Shown in pieces: positions 10,333-18,112 of a stretch of 43,415 bases of DNA. Origin of the DNA: Bacteroidales bacterium (GTDB lineage Bacteria; Bacteroidota; Bacteroidia; Bacteroidales; UBA932); contig JAFYME010000055.1 of assembly GCA_017556765.1 (NCBI GenBank), positions 1 through 43,415 of the forward strand, read 5' to 3'. The notes beneath the pieces are model-generated. The model did no database searches. It saw nothing but the letters and a program-made list of their open reading frames with translations, and was not told where the DNA came from. Numbering within the stretch: position 1 is the stretch's first letter; every line of letters begins with the position of its first letter. A program made the position numbers and the translations under genes.

Positions 10333-12132
10333 TTATTTCATTCTCAATCCATCAGCAAAACCGGCATACGCATACTTGCGGTTGTAGTTCTGGTCCCAGA
10401 GGCCTACCGGCTCGCCTCCTCTCCATCCTGTGCCGAGGGCTCCCGGAGCATCTGTCATACACCACTGGGTGATACCGTACTGCTGAGCCGGAGGCACGAT
10501 CTCAAAATATTTGCGCACTATGAACTCATAATAAGCTGCCATGGCCCTATGCTGCTGATCTGTCATGGCCGTTGTCGCCACAGTATTGCCGTTACGGTCT
10601 ACATATCCCATATCAAGTTCCGAGATCTTGACAAGCTTTCCTGTATTTGCCATCAGCTGAAGCATCTGGACATAATGTCTTTCCTTGCTCGCCTGAATGT
10701 CCGGATTCTCATAATATGAGACATGCATCTGCGTACCGATGCCGTCGATCTTTGTGACTCCGTCCGACTCCCATACGCCGATCCAGTGGATAAGGCTCTT
10801 GAGCTTCTTGTTATCATCCCAGTCCGATTCGAGGTTGTAGTCGTTGATGAAAAGCTTGAGCGGAGCAGTGCCGCCGAACTCCTCATAATACTTGCGGGCA
10901 GCAGCAATCACAATGCGGACATAATCACCCGAACCGAGGTAGTCCTGCCAATAGAAATTGTTCGAGCTTCCCCACTGAGCGGACTCAAGTTCATAGAATC
11001 CGTCGCCATTGGTATCGCGGCCAGAGATCGCCTCATTCACTGCATCCCAGGCAGAAACCCTGGTAGCGGTAACCTCCATCATACCTTTGATCCATCTGTC
11101 CATGGCATCTGTGAGCACCTGCTTCTTCTCCGCTGCAGAAAGTTCTTCGTAGATATAGCCTGCGCCCTCTACACTAAATCGGAAATCGTCTATATAGATA
11201 TCTCCGGCAAACTCTCCGAAACTGAAGATAAGGCGTGTACCGCCTTCTGCAGAACATACGCATGTAAGCTCCACATCCTTCCACTGAGTATTGAAATCCA
11301 CAGTTCCGAACTCACCGGCCGAGTGGTAGCCGTCTGTAATCTGGAAACCTGCAGACATCTTTCCTGCGGCAGATCCCTTGACCCTGAAATTAAGCTTGTA
11401 TGTCTTGTCGATCTGGAACGCCTCAGAGAAATCGTATGCAAACTGAGCCTCCCAACTATTTACAACTGAAGGGTTTGTGGCCTTGAACGCTCCATTCTCC
11501 ACAGTCCTTGTCGAATTGTTACCCCATCCCATGAATGTCGCGTTACCATCATTGAAATCGGTCTGAAGAAGAACGACCTCAGAATCCTGATCAGCCGGAA
11601 CATCGACTTTCTTTCCCTTGATCAAGCCGTTCAGATATGCATTCTGCTGCTGTGAATGCCATGCCAATGTATGTCCATATACTGTCATTCCCACGCGTTC
11701 CGCCTCTTCTACGAAATTCCTTACCTGAGTGAAATCCATGGAACCGTCATGCCTCATCACAGAAGCCTGCTTCATGGCGTTTCCAGCCGTCATCTCATTG
11801 AGATTCGCCACGGCAACCTCATATTGCTTTCCCTTTCTCAAGAATTCATTGACCGTCACGCCAGCTCCGAGTTTGAAATCAGGAGAAAGCTGGCGGTTCA
11901 CATAATTCTTGAGATGGTCATACGCAGACAGATCGTCATACGAAAGGTTGTCTTCTTCAGGGTCAGGCTCCGGTGTCGGATCGGGATCAGGTTGCGGATC
12001 CGGCTTTGGATCTGGCTTCAGGTCCGGTTTCTCTACAACCGGACGATCGTCTAGATAATCGTCTGGGAAACAACCCCATGCACATAACGACAAGAGTGCT
12101 ATGACTCCTATTTTAACAAAACTACGATTCAT
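10333..12132 (-). CDS. GH10 endo-1,4-beta-xylanase lipoprotein with one inserted binding module
   Basis: Retaining endo-xylanase cutting the beta-1,4-xylan backbone, 599 residues. Signal peptide with Cys21, then a repetitive Pro/Asp/Lys linker (about 35-62) lifting the enzyme off the membrane. The catalytic domain is split. The first part (about 65-172) has LNEMTAGNAMK and GHTLAWHSQ. A beta-sandwich of about 140 residues (about 185-322), ending DIYIDDFRFS, resembles CBM4/9/22 carbohydrate-binding modules. The second part has acid/base Glu367 in WDAVNEA and nucleophile Glu505 in KISELDMGY. It is a close paralogue of the GH10 at 18113-20347, nearly identical over the last 48 residues, but with one inserted module instead of two. 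It follows the second CxxCH propeller gene by 11 bases, so it shares that operon. Confidence 0.95.
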   Translation of the reverse strand: MNRSFVKIGVIALLSLCAWGCFPDDYLDDRPVVEKPDLKPDPKPDPQPDPDPTPEPDPEEDNLSYDDLSAYDHLKNYVNRQLSPDFKLGAGVTVNEFLRKGKQYEVAVANLNEMTAGNAMKQASVMRHDGSMDFTQVRNFVEEAERVGMTVYGHTLAWHSQQQNAYLNGLIKGKKVDVPADQDSEVVLLQTDFNDGNATFMGWGNNSTRTVENGAFKATNPSVVNSWEAQFAYDFSEAFQIDKTYKLNFRVKGSAAGKMSAGFQITDGYHSAGEFGTVDFNTQWKDVELTCVCSAEGGTRLIFSFGEFAGDIYIDDFRFSVEGAGYIYEELSAAEKKQVLTDAMDRWIKGMMEVTATRVSAWDAVNEAISGRDTNGDGFYELESAQWGSSNNFYWQDYLGSGDYVRIVIAAARKYYEEFGGTAPLKLFINDYNLESDWDDNKKLKSLIHWIGVWESDGVTKIDGIGTQMHVSYYENPDIQASKERHYVQMLQLMANTGKLVKISELDMGYVDRNGNTVATTAMTDQQHRAMAAYYEFIVRKYFEIVPPAQQYGITQWCMTDAPGALGTGWRGGEPVGLWDQNYNRKYAYAGFADGLRMK

Positions 12133-12143
12133 ATGATTGAACT

Positions 12144-13625
12144 TTATCTGATTTTCCTGTAACCCAGCTTACGGCTCTCTCCTTTTCTGGCAAAAACCGC
12201 TATCTCTCGCCCGTCATACTTCACCTCGCCGCTCACGAACTCAGGGATGTTGTATGCATACATGTTGTTCTCATAGAACCTCACAGGGTCCTTCTGAGGC
12301 AGCAGGAACGGCTTATGGGCATTTCCGTCCGCATCTATGTACGAGAAATAGGCCTTGGTATATAGTCCGTCGTCCCTTCTCGTACCGAACACGAGCCAAC
12401 GGCTGTTTGAACTCCATGAGTGATAACTTTCGGCATCATCACTGTTCAAGGCGTTCATTTCATATATTCTTCCATTCTGAAGATCTGCCGCATAAAGGTC
12501 TGCTTCCTTATGCCATATTGAGAAATTGCCGTAATCGCTCAAGGCAAAGACCAGAAGCCTTCCATCAGGGGAAATGCGTGGGAACGAGATACTTGCATCA
12601 TGAGCACGCGCATTGAACAATGTGTCGACGACAGTGCCGAAGGTGCAGTCCTCAGGGTTGAAATCCACGCGGCACAGGCTGTACTTTACCTCACGGAAGC
12701 CTGCAGGCATAGGGTTTACCGCCTGCGAGCTGCAGAAATACAGGCTCCTTCCGTCAGGAGAGAATGTAGGGAAAGTCTCGAAAGCATCTTCGGAGCTCAA
12801 AATATCCGCTGTCACGATTTCATGTCTTTCGACGTCATAGACGACTACATCGGAAGCCTCATCAAAGACCTCGACCACATTCCTGTTCCTTGTATGCACG
12901 ACCTCATTTGTGGTATTTACCGTAAAGGCCACATACTTTCCGCTTCCGTGCCAGTAAGGATATACCAGAGGGGATATCGTACTGTCGGTCTTGGTGTCGA
13001 GTTTCTCCTTGACGCCATCGCGGAATATATATGTACCGCCGAGTTCTGAACGAAGATGGAAAAGCATGTCGTCAGGGTCGCGGTCGCGGAATGAATGGCA
13101 ATTGACACAATTGCCCCTTCCCTGCAGGTTGCTGTATATCACAGTCTCCTTGAAACTTTCGATATTCCTCTGACGGATAGTCATCTCCTTCCACATCGTA
13201 TAACCGGGAGGGATGTGACGGTATGCTATGTAAGGATCAGCCTCATCGCTCTTGACAATGATATGGAAGGGCTTGAAGGCTGTCCATCCGTTATCCCCAC
13301 GGAAACACACAGTGAGCTTAAGACTGTCATCAGATGCTTTTTCCATCAATGAATCCCATAGTCCCTTCCTGAATGAGATCAGTCCCTTCCTTGCACGGAT
13401 ATAACGAGTCTCGTCCCCTGATTCCACAATGAGGACAACCTTGCCATCAACACTCTCATCCGTCACCTCGAAATTGAGAGGCGCGATGTTTACAGGCACC
13501 GTCACGTCTGTATAATCAGGGAAAATCTCCGGACATGCATCCACATGGGAGGTTATATCCGGTCTGGTTGCGCATGAGCACAAGGCCATGCACATCAAGC
13601 ATATGGCTGTCAGTCTTTTCTTCAT
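12144..13625 (-). CDS. CxxCH-containing TolB-like beta-propeller lipoprotein (second copy)
   Basis: Function unknown. The 493-residue protein begins with a lipoprotein signal (MALCSC, Cys16 or Cys18). The motif PDYTDVTVPVNIAPLNF (36-52) follows. A single CVNCH (173-177) in RGNCVNCHSF is a c-type haem attachment signature. After it comes a WD40/PD40-like propeller with blades such as FPTFSPDGRSLYFCSS and FPRISPDGRLLVFALS. The C-terminal DAESYHSWSSNSRWLVFGTR and NIPEFVSG recur in its paralogue at 16534-17997. It overlaps the DUF6057-like gene upstream by 4 bases and is 11 bases before GH10. One haem could serve electron transfer, but the CxxCH might instead bind metal or form a disulphide. It is annotated in related genomes, to my memory, as a TolB-like or cytochrome c-related protein. 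Confidence 0.8.
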   Translation of the reverse strand: MKKRLTAICLMCMALCSCATRPDITSHVDACPEIFPDYTDVTVPVNIAPLNFEVTDESVDGKVVLIVESGDETRYIRARKGLISFRKGLWDSLMEKASDDSLKLTVCFRGDNGWTAFKPFHIIVKSDEADPYIAYRHIPPGYTMWKEMTIRQRNIESFKETVIYSNLQGRGNCVNCHSFRDRDPDDMLFHLRSELGGTYIFRDGVKEKLDTKTDSTISPLVYPYWHGSGKYVAFTVNTTNEVVHTRNRNVVEVFDEASDVVVYDVERHEIVTADILSSEDAFETFPTFSPDGRSLYFCSSQAVNPMPAGFREVKYSLCRVDFNPEDCTFGTVVDTLFNARAHDASISFPRISPDGRLLVFALSDYGNFSIWHKEADLYAADLQNGRIYEMNALNSDDAESYHSWSSNSRWLVFGTRRDDGLYTKAYFSYIDADGNAHKPFLLPQKDPVRFYENNMYAYNIPEFVSGEVKYDGREIAVFARKGESRKLGYRKIR

Positions 13626-15112
13626 CGCTGCACCTCCTCCAATATCTTATAAAGTTCGTGGAACTGGGCAAGAATATGATTTGACGGATTTGCCTCCATC
13701 ATGTCCCTCATATCTCCCGACATTCCATCATATCTTGCATATTCATCTGTCAAAGGAAGCGACGAATACATCCTTCCCAAGGTCTCATCACTGCGTACCG
13801 CTTCCGGATTGTCGATGAATCTCCTCATGGAAAGAGCCCACTTCCTATAGAAAAGGGTCTTCTCCAGAATGCGTATGTACTTTTCTGCGACTCCATAAGA
13901 CTCCAGTACGAGATTCGCCTGTATAAGCGCCTGAAGCTGACGCGGATGGCGCGAGCCCGGAGTCACCACATTTCCGTCAAAGGCCGCCTTACGTCCTGAC
14001 CCCAGATATCCCCAGGCAAGATATACATTGCTCTGAAGAGAAAGACCGGTCTTCAGGTTAGGCGTAGGATACATCAGGCTTGAGAGATCCTGCGGATTAT
14101 AGTATCTGAAGTTCTGTACAAGCTGTCCCTTCTGAGCCAATGCAAGGTTGAGGTAGCTGATCAGGAATGTCGGCTGACGTCTGTCGGCTGTCTCGATGAT
14201 CCTGTCCCATTCTCCGTTTTCAGCCCAGTACTGCTCCTGAATCATCCTATAGTAGCTTCTGCTGTGGACTTTTGAATAGAAATTCCCCGCAAGGAAGAAA
14301 GACAGGGCAAGTCCAAGAAGCACAGATGAGCCTACAACCGACGGCTTGAGCTTGATACATCCTGCGATCCATGCCACGATAAGGAGAAGCGGCACTACAG
14401 ACCACGCATATACAGGGAAGAAATATGTCGAAGGCCAGTCATAATACATGAACGGAGTCAGAGCATGTTCCCAGCTTTCTACCATCGAAGCGCGGACATA
14501 AAGTGCCGCGACAAGGCAGAAGATCAATGGATATACCACAGACAAAAGTCCCTTGATTCCCTTGTCGTGAAGTTCCAGGATCATGATGGAAGCGACAAAG
14601 ACCACTGCCACACTGCCGGCGGCATGAAAAAGAACCGGAATCATGACAGCTCCGAACAGGTATCGCCAGAGTCCTTCCTTCTTTATGGATGCATATGCAA
14701 GGACGGCAGCCAGCATTAGCGCAAAGGCCACATGTCCTTGAAAACGGTAATAGTCATTCTCCATGCAGAGGAAAAGGAATGCGACCGGAAGGAAAGATAT
14801 TCCCTTCATCACATTGCTGCCGGACAGTCTGGAAAGAACGCGGCCCATCATGCATGCGATCAGCATGTAGATGGCAGTCACGATGACAGTACCTGCAAAA
14901 GGAATCCTGAAGAACTGGGTCAGAAAAGAGCCCAGAAGGGTCGCGACTCCACCGGTCTGACAAATCATATCCCAGACATATGACCAATCATACAGGAAAA
15001 GCTCGTTGCTTTCAATATTATAGAATCTGAATTCCTGGGTAAAATGGATACCGGCAGCCATCAGCAGAGCGACGGTCGCCATAAAAAGAATATTCCTGTA
15101 AACAGCCTTCAT
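13622..15112 (-). CDS. Polytopic membrane protein, DUF6057-like (second copy)
   Basis: Function unknown. It has 496 residues. The N-terminal about 290 residues contain roughly nine or ten membrane helices, for example GTVIVTAIYMLIACMMGRVL and SVVPLLLIVAWIAGCIKL. The C-terminal about 200 residues are soluble and helical with TPR-like spacing (YLNLALAQKGQLVQNF, VYLAWGYLGSG, AEKYIRILEKTLFYRKWALS). The shape and length suggest the Bacteroidota family DUF6057, which I name from memory. The adjacent gene at 15116-16528 has the same plan and shares the LALAQ.GQL motif. It overlaps the CxxCH propeller gene downstream (stop and start share 4 bases), which implies translational coupling and possibly a complex. 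Confidence 0.75.
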   Translation of the reverse strand: MKAVYRNILFMATVALLMAAGIHFTQEFRFYNIESNELFLYDWSYVWDMICQTGGVATLLGSFLTQFFRIPFAGTVIVTAIYMLIACMMGRVLSRLSGSNVMKGISFLPVAFLFLCMENDYYRFQGHVAFALMLAAVLAYASIKKEGLWRYLFGAVMIPVLFHAAGSVAVVFVASIMILELHDKGIKGLLSVVYPLIFCLVAALYVRASMVESWEHALTPFMYYDWPSTYFFPVYAWSVVPLLLIVAWIAGCIKLKPSVVGSSVLLGLALSFFLAGNFYSKVHSRSYYRMIQEQYWAENGEWDRIIETADRRQPTFLISYLNLALAQKGQLVQNFRYYNPQDLSSLMYPTPNLKTGLSLQSNVYLAWGYLGSGRKAAFDGNVVTPGSRHPRQLQALIQANLVLESYGVAEKYIRILEKTLFYRKWALSMRRFIDNPEAVRSDETLGRMYSSLPLTDEYARYDGMSGDMRDMMEANPSNHILAQFHELYKILEEVQR

Positions 15113-15115
15113 AGT

Positions 15116-16528
15116 CTAATACACATAAGCCCAATACGAATCGGCATATTTCCTCTTAGCCTGGGCGGTCTTTCCCTGGCTCATGAGTTCGGTAAAATCA
15201 GTAAAACGCTTCCAGACATCATCATCGATCCTATAGACCTTCAGCACCACCGGTTCCTTGCTCGCAATAAGCAGCAAAGCCTCCTGATAGATACGCGGTA
15301 TTCTTTGTCCTTCGGTATATATCCTCGGCGCGACCACATTGAATATCTTGAAGAAAGTACCCGCATCCTTGTTTGCAAGAACTGCACATAAAAGATAATC
15401 CGCGTATTTGGCATCTTTCGGATATCTGTCATACATGGATGATATATCCGGAAGGAATGACTCCATTATGAACTTATCGCCCTGCATGCGGTATTCCGGC
15501 TCGGCATCCCTGATGGCCTCAAGCTTTGGGAGGCGTTCCCTGATCCACTTGCCATGGCAGGTCGTATGCGCCAGGATATCCATGTATTTCCTCGCAAGTT
15601 CATATTCCTTCTGCTCGAGATAAATGTCTGTCAGGTTCCTCATGGCATCGAAGCTCAGGCCCGGCACAGACTGCAAGGCCTGCTGGTATGAATGATATAC
15701 CGCCGGGTTGTTCATGCCCAATGTACGATAGAACAACACATTGAAACTCAGACAGAAAGACTCCTGCACATCATAGAACAGGAAGTCATCTGACGAAGAC
15801 AATCCATATCGGAACGCATAGTCGGTAAGCTGACCGGTCTGAGCCAGCGCAAGAAGAGCATATTTGCGCATGTACTCGTTCTGGACTGATTCCTGAACGG
15901 AAATCTCCTCGAGTATCTCCTCCCATTCCTGATGCTGCGCCAGATGATACATATGGGCGACCTTCTCATAATGGCGGCCTACCGAGCCGTATGTAGTCAT
16001 GACGCTGACCGACATTCCAAGAGAAAGAAGCAGCATCACGGCACAGAAATACCTGTTACGCAAGAAAGCCGGAACTTTTCCGAATGGCTTGATGAATATG
16101 GTGGCAAGATAAACCAACATAGCGGCAGCTGCGACAGCAGCAAGAATAGTGATGGACCTTACAAGAGTCATGTCACTCATCTGGTAATACAGATAAAGAG
16201 GCAGGAAGGCATATGCGATCCAGACAAGACCTTCCGAATTTTCGACAAGCCTTTTTATGATTGCCATTATACTCAGGATGAACAATACCGGCAGCAATGC
16301 CTGAATCGCCGCACCGGCTGCGGGAAAGGCATAGAACTGAAGCAGGAACGATCCTACATACCTGAAGGTGTCTTCAGGCAGGTGGAAATGAATCGCCGTA
16401 AAGTCCGGCAATGTAGTAAAGAAGCTGAACCCTTCCAGCCATATGAGAAAGTACGGATAGGCAAAATACCATACCGCCCACAGAGCGACATATGTAAGGG
16501 ACAGCAGAATAAGCTTTTTCATATTCAT
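15116..16528 (-). CDS. Polytopic membrane protein, DUF6057-like (first copy)
   Basis: Function unknown. It has 470 residues. About six membrane helices lie in the first 210 residues, including LILLSLTYVALWAVWYFAYP, SITILAAVAAAAMLVYLATI and AVMLLLSLGMSVSVM. A soluble helical half follows with TPR-like repeats (KYALLALAQTGQLTDYAF, LTDIYLEQKEYELARKYMDI). It is organised like the gene at 13622-15112 but with fewer helices, so the pair may be diverged paralogues forming a heteromer. It starts 5 bases after the first propeller gene and ends 3 bases before the second copy. Nothing suggests a transporter motif or catalytic site; a scaffold or channel role is a guess. Confidence 0.75.
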   Translation of the reverse strand: MNMKKLILLSLTYVALWAVWYFAYPYFLIWLEGFSFFTTLPDFTAIHFHLPEDTFRYVGSFLLQFYAFPAAGAAIQALLPVLFILSIMAIIKRLVENSEGLVWIAYAFLPLYLYYQMSDMTLVRSITILAAVAAAAMLVYLATIFIKPFGKVPAFLRNRYFCAVMLLLSLGMSVSVMTTYGSVGRHYEKVAHMYHLAQHQEWEEILEEISVQESVQNEYMRKYALLALAQTGQLTDYAFRYGLSSSDDFLFYDVQESFCLSFNVLFYRTLGMNNPAVYHSYQQALQSVPGLSFDAMRNLTDIYLEQKEYELARKYMDILAHTTCHGKWIRERLPKLEAIRDAEPEYRMQGDKFIMESFLPDISSMYDRYPKDAKYADYLLCAVLANKDAGTFFKIFNVVAPRIYTEGQRIPRIYQEALLLIASKEPVVLKVYRIDDDVWKRFTDFTELMSQGKTAQAKRKYADSYWAYVY

Positions 16529-16533
16529 CTCGC

Positions 16534-17997
16534 TTAATCTTCAGAATAAAACAAATCAGAAGCTTCCTCAGGAAGGTCGACTTTACCAGACATGAACTCA
16601 GGCACATTGAATGACATCAGGCGCCACATATTCTGACGAGGGTCTTCCTGCGGGAGAAGGAATGGTTTATCTGCATGACCGTTCTCGTCCAGGTATGCCA
16701 TGAAAAGTCTTGTATACCTTCCGTCAAGCCTTCTGCTTCCGAATATCACCCAACGGCCTTCAGAAGACCAGGAATGATAACTGTCCGCATCTTCAACATC
16801 ATTCAACACAGACACATCCACATCCTGCATGGTCTGAAGGTCAATCATCTTGAGATCCGCCTCATCATGCCAGATAGGGAAAGTTCCATTTTCAGACCAA
16901 GTATACAGCAGATGACGTCCGTCCGGCGAGACACGAGGGTATGATACGCTTCCTCCCCTCAGTGACGAGTCATAGAGTACTTCTACGTGTTCTCCGAAAG
17001 CGCCGGTCTGAGGGTCAAAGGCAACACGGAGAAGGTCATATCTTATCCCTGCATTGAAATACACCGGCATTTCCTTGGCCGTATAGGATACGAAATACAG
17101 ATACCTGCCGTCAGGTGACCATGAAGGGAATGTCTCCAGCTTATCTTCTGTCATGAATCGAGGGTCTGTAAGGACCTGGCCGGTCTCAGTATCATAGATC
17201 ACGAGATCGGAGGCTGTATCGAAAACCTCGATAGGCTGTTCACCCTCTCCGAAAAAGATCTGATGTGTCGTATTGGACGAGAATGCTATATACCTGCCGT
17301 CAGGATGCCACGACGGATAAGTCGTATTCTTCTTCGGGCCTATGCTTTTGAAATCGATCTTCTGAAGTTTGCCATCCTTGTAAAGAATCGTTCCGCCGTT
17401 CTTGCCTCTGGCATGGAACATCATGCTTTCCGGAGAATATGACGGATAGCTATGGCAATTGATGCAGGTCGTATTTGATTTGCGATTGGTAACGATGGGA
17501 GATTCATCGAATGAGGTCAGGTCTCTCTGATAAATGCCGAGCTGCCTCCAGCCTACATATCCGGGCTCTATAAGACGGTATGAAATCCACGGATCTACCT
17601 CATCTTCAGACACATGCATCGGATATGACTGGTATGAGATGCCGTCAGGAAATGACTTGCTCCATACGGACACCTGCACATCGATATTGCCTCCTGCAGC
17701 CGCCTTCAGCAGTTCCCTCCATTTCTTGATCGGAATCTGTATGACTCCATCCTTGCCTTTGACCCTGAGCATTTCCACACCTTCATGGCAGAAGACGGCC
17801 TGAGCATACTCAGCACCTTGTACCATGAAGTTCAGGGGAGCTATATTGACGGGTATAGTAACCTCGGCATAGTCGGGGAAAGTCACCGGACGGGCAGGAG
17901 AGGTCGCCTCTGGAGACTTCCACGAGGAGCATCCTGAGCATACGAAGAGTCCGGATAAAAGAGCAATTCTCAAGATTGCCTTGAGTATGTATGTCAT
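16534..17997 (-). CDS. CxxCH-containing TolB-like beta-propeller lipoprotein (first copy, operon leader)
   Basis: Function unknown. The frame is open from a GTG at 18027, but I take the ATG at 17997. It gives MTYILKAILRIALLSGLFVC with a CSGCSS lipoprotein site directly after, and the longer start would lie on the promoter. It has 487 residues. PDYAEVTIPVNIAPLNF precedes an N-terminal domain, then one haem-type CINCH (residues 178-182) in TTCINCHSYPS, then a PD40 propeller (YPSWHPDGRYIAFSSNT, FPSWSPDGRYLYFVSYT, YPRVSPDGRHLLYTWS). It is paralogous along its length to the gene at 12144-13625, sharing the SYHSWSS and PEF.SGKV regions. It is the first gene of the seven-gene operon, behind a TAATTTTG element. 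Confidence 0.8.
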   Translation of the reverse strand: MTYILKAILRIALLSGLFVCSGCSSWKSPEATSPARPVTFPDYAEVTIPVNIAPLNFMVQGAEYAQAVFCHEGVEMLRVKGKDGVIQIPIKKWRELLKAAAGGNIDVQVSVWSKSFPDGISYQSYPMHVSEDEVDPWISYRLIEPGYVGWRQLGIYQRDLTSFDESPIVTNRKSNTTCINCHSYPSYSPESMMFHARGKNGGTILYKDGKLQKIDFKSIGPKKNTTYPSWHPDGRYIAFSSNTTHQIFFGEGEQPIEVFDTASDLVIYDTETGQVLTDPRFMTEDKLETFPSWSPDGRYLYFVSYTAKEMPVYFNAGIRYDLLRVAFDPQTGAFGEHVEVLYDSSLRGGSVSYPRVSPDGRHLLYTWSENGTFPIWHDEADLKMIDLQTMQDVDVSVLNDVEDADSYHSWSSEGRWVIFGSRRLDGRYTRLFMAYLDENGHADKPFLLPQEDPRQNMWRLMSFNVPEFMSGKVDLPEEASDLFYSED

Positions 17998-18026
17998 TGT
18001 TTGTGGCATTAGTTGTGTTAATCCCA

Positions 18027-18034
18027 CAAAATTA
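18027..18034 (-). promoter_or_regulatory. Candidate promoter -7 element of the seven-gene operon
   Basis: TAATTTTG on the minus strand matches TAnnTTTG and lies 29 bases upstream of the ATG at 17997, just past the terminator of the xus operon. A -33 element is not evident; the upstream sequence is only AT-rich. Its position between terminator and start codon supports an independent transcript. Confidence 0.5.
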
Positions 18035-18047
18035 CTGAATTATATAT

Positions 18048-18086
18048 AAAAATAAAAATCGTCGGAGGATTGTAAATCCCCCGACG
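18048..18086 (-). terminator. Rho-independent terminator of the xus operon
   Basis: CGTCGG.GGAT (18060-18070 on the plus strand) pairs with ATCC.CCGACG (18076-18086), a ten-pair stem with one mismatch and a five-base loop. On the minus strand it is followed by ATTTTTATTTTTA. It lies 26 bases after the stop of the GH10 gene. Confidence 0.88.
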
Positions 18087-18112
18087 AAATTATTTATGAA
18101 GCGGTTATCAGA

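Noticed and set aside
11940..12040. Repetitive GC-rich stretch as a possible tandem repeat array
   Set aside because: It encodes the Pro/Asp/Lys linker of the GH10 lipoprotein; repetition follows from the amino-acid pattern.
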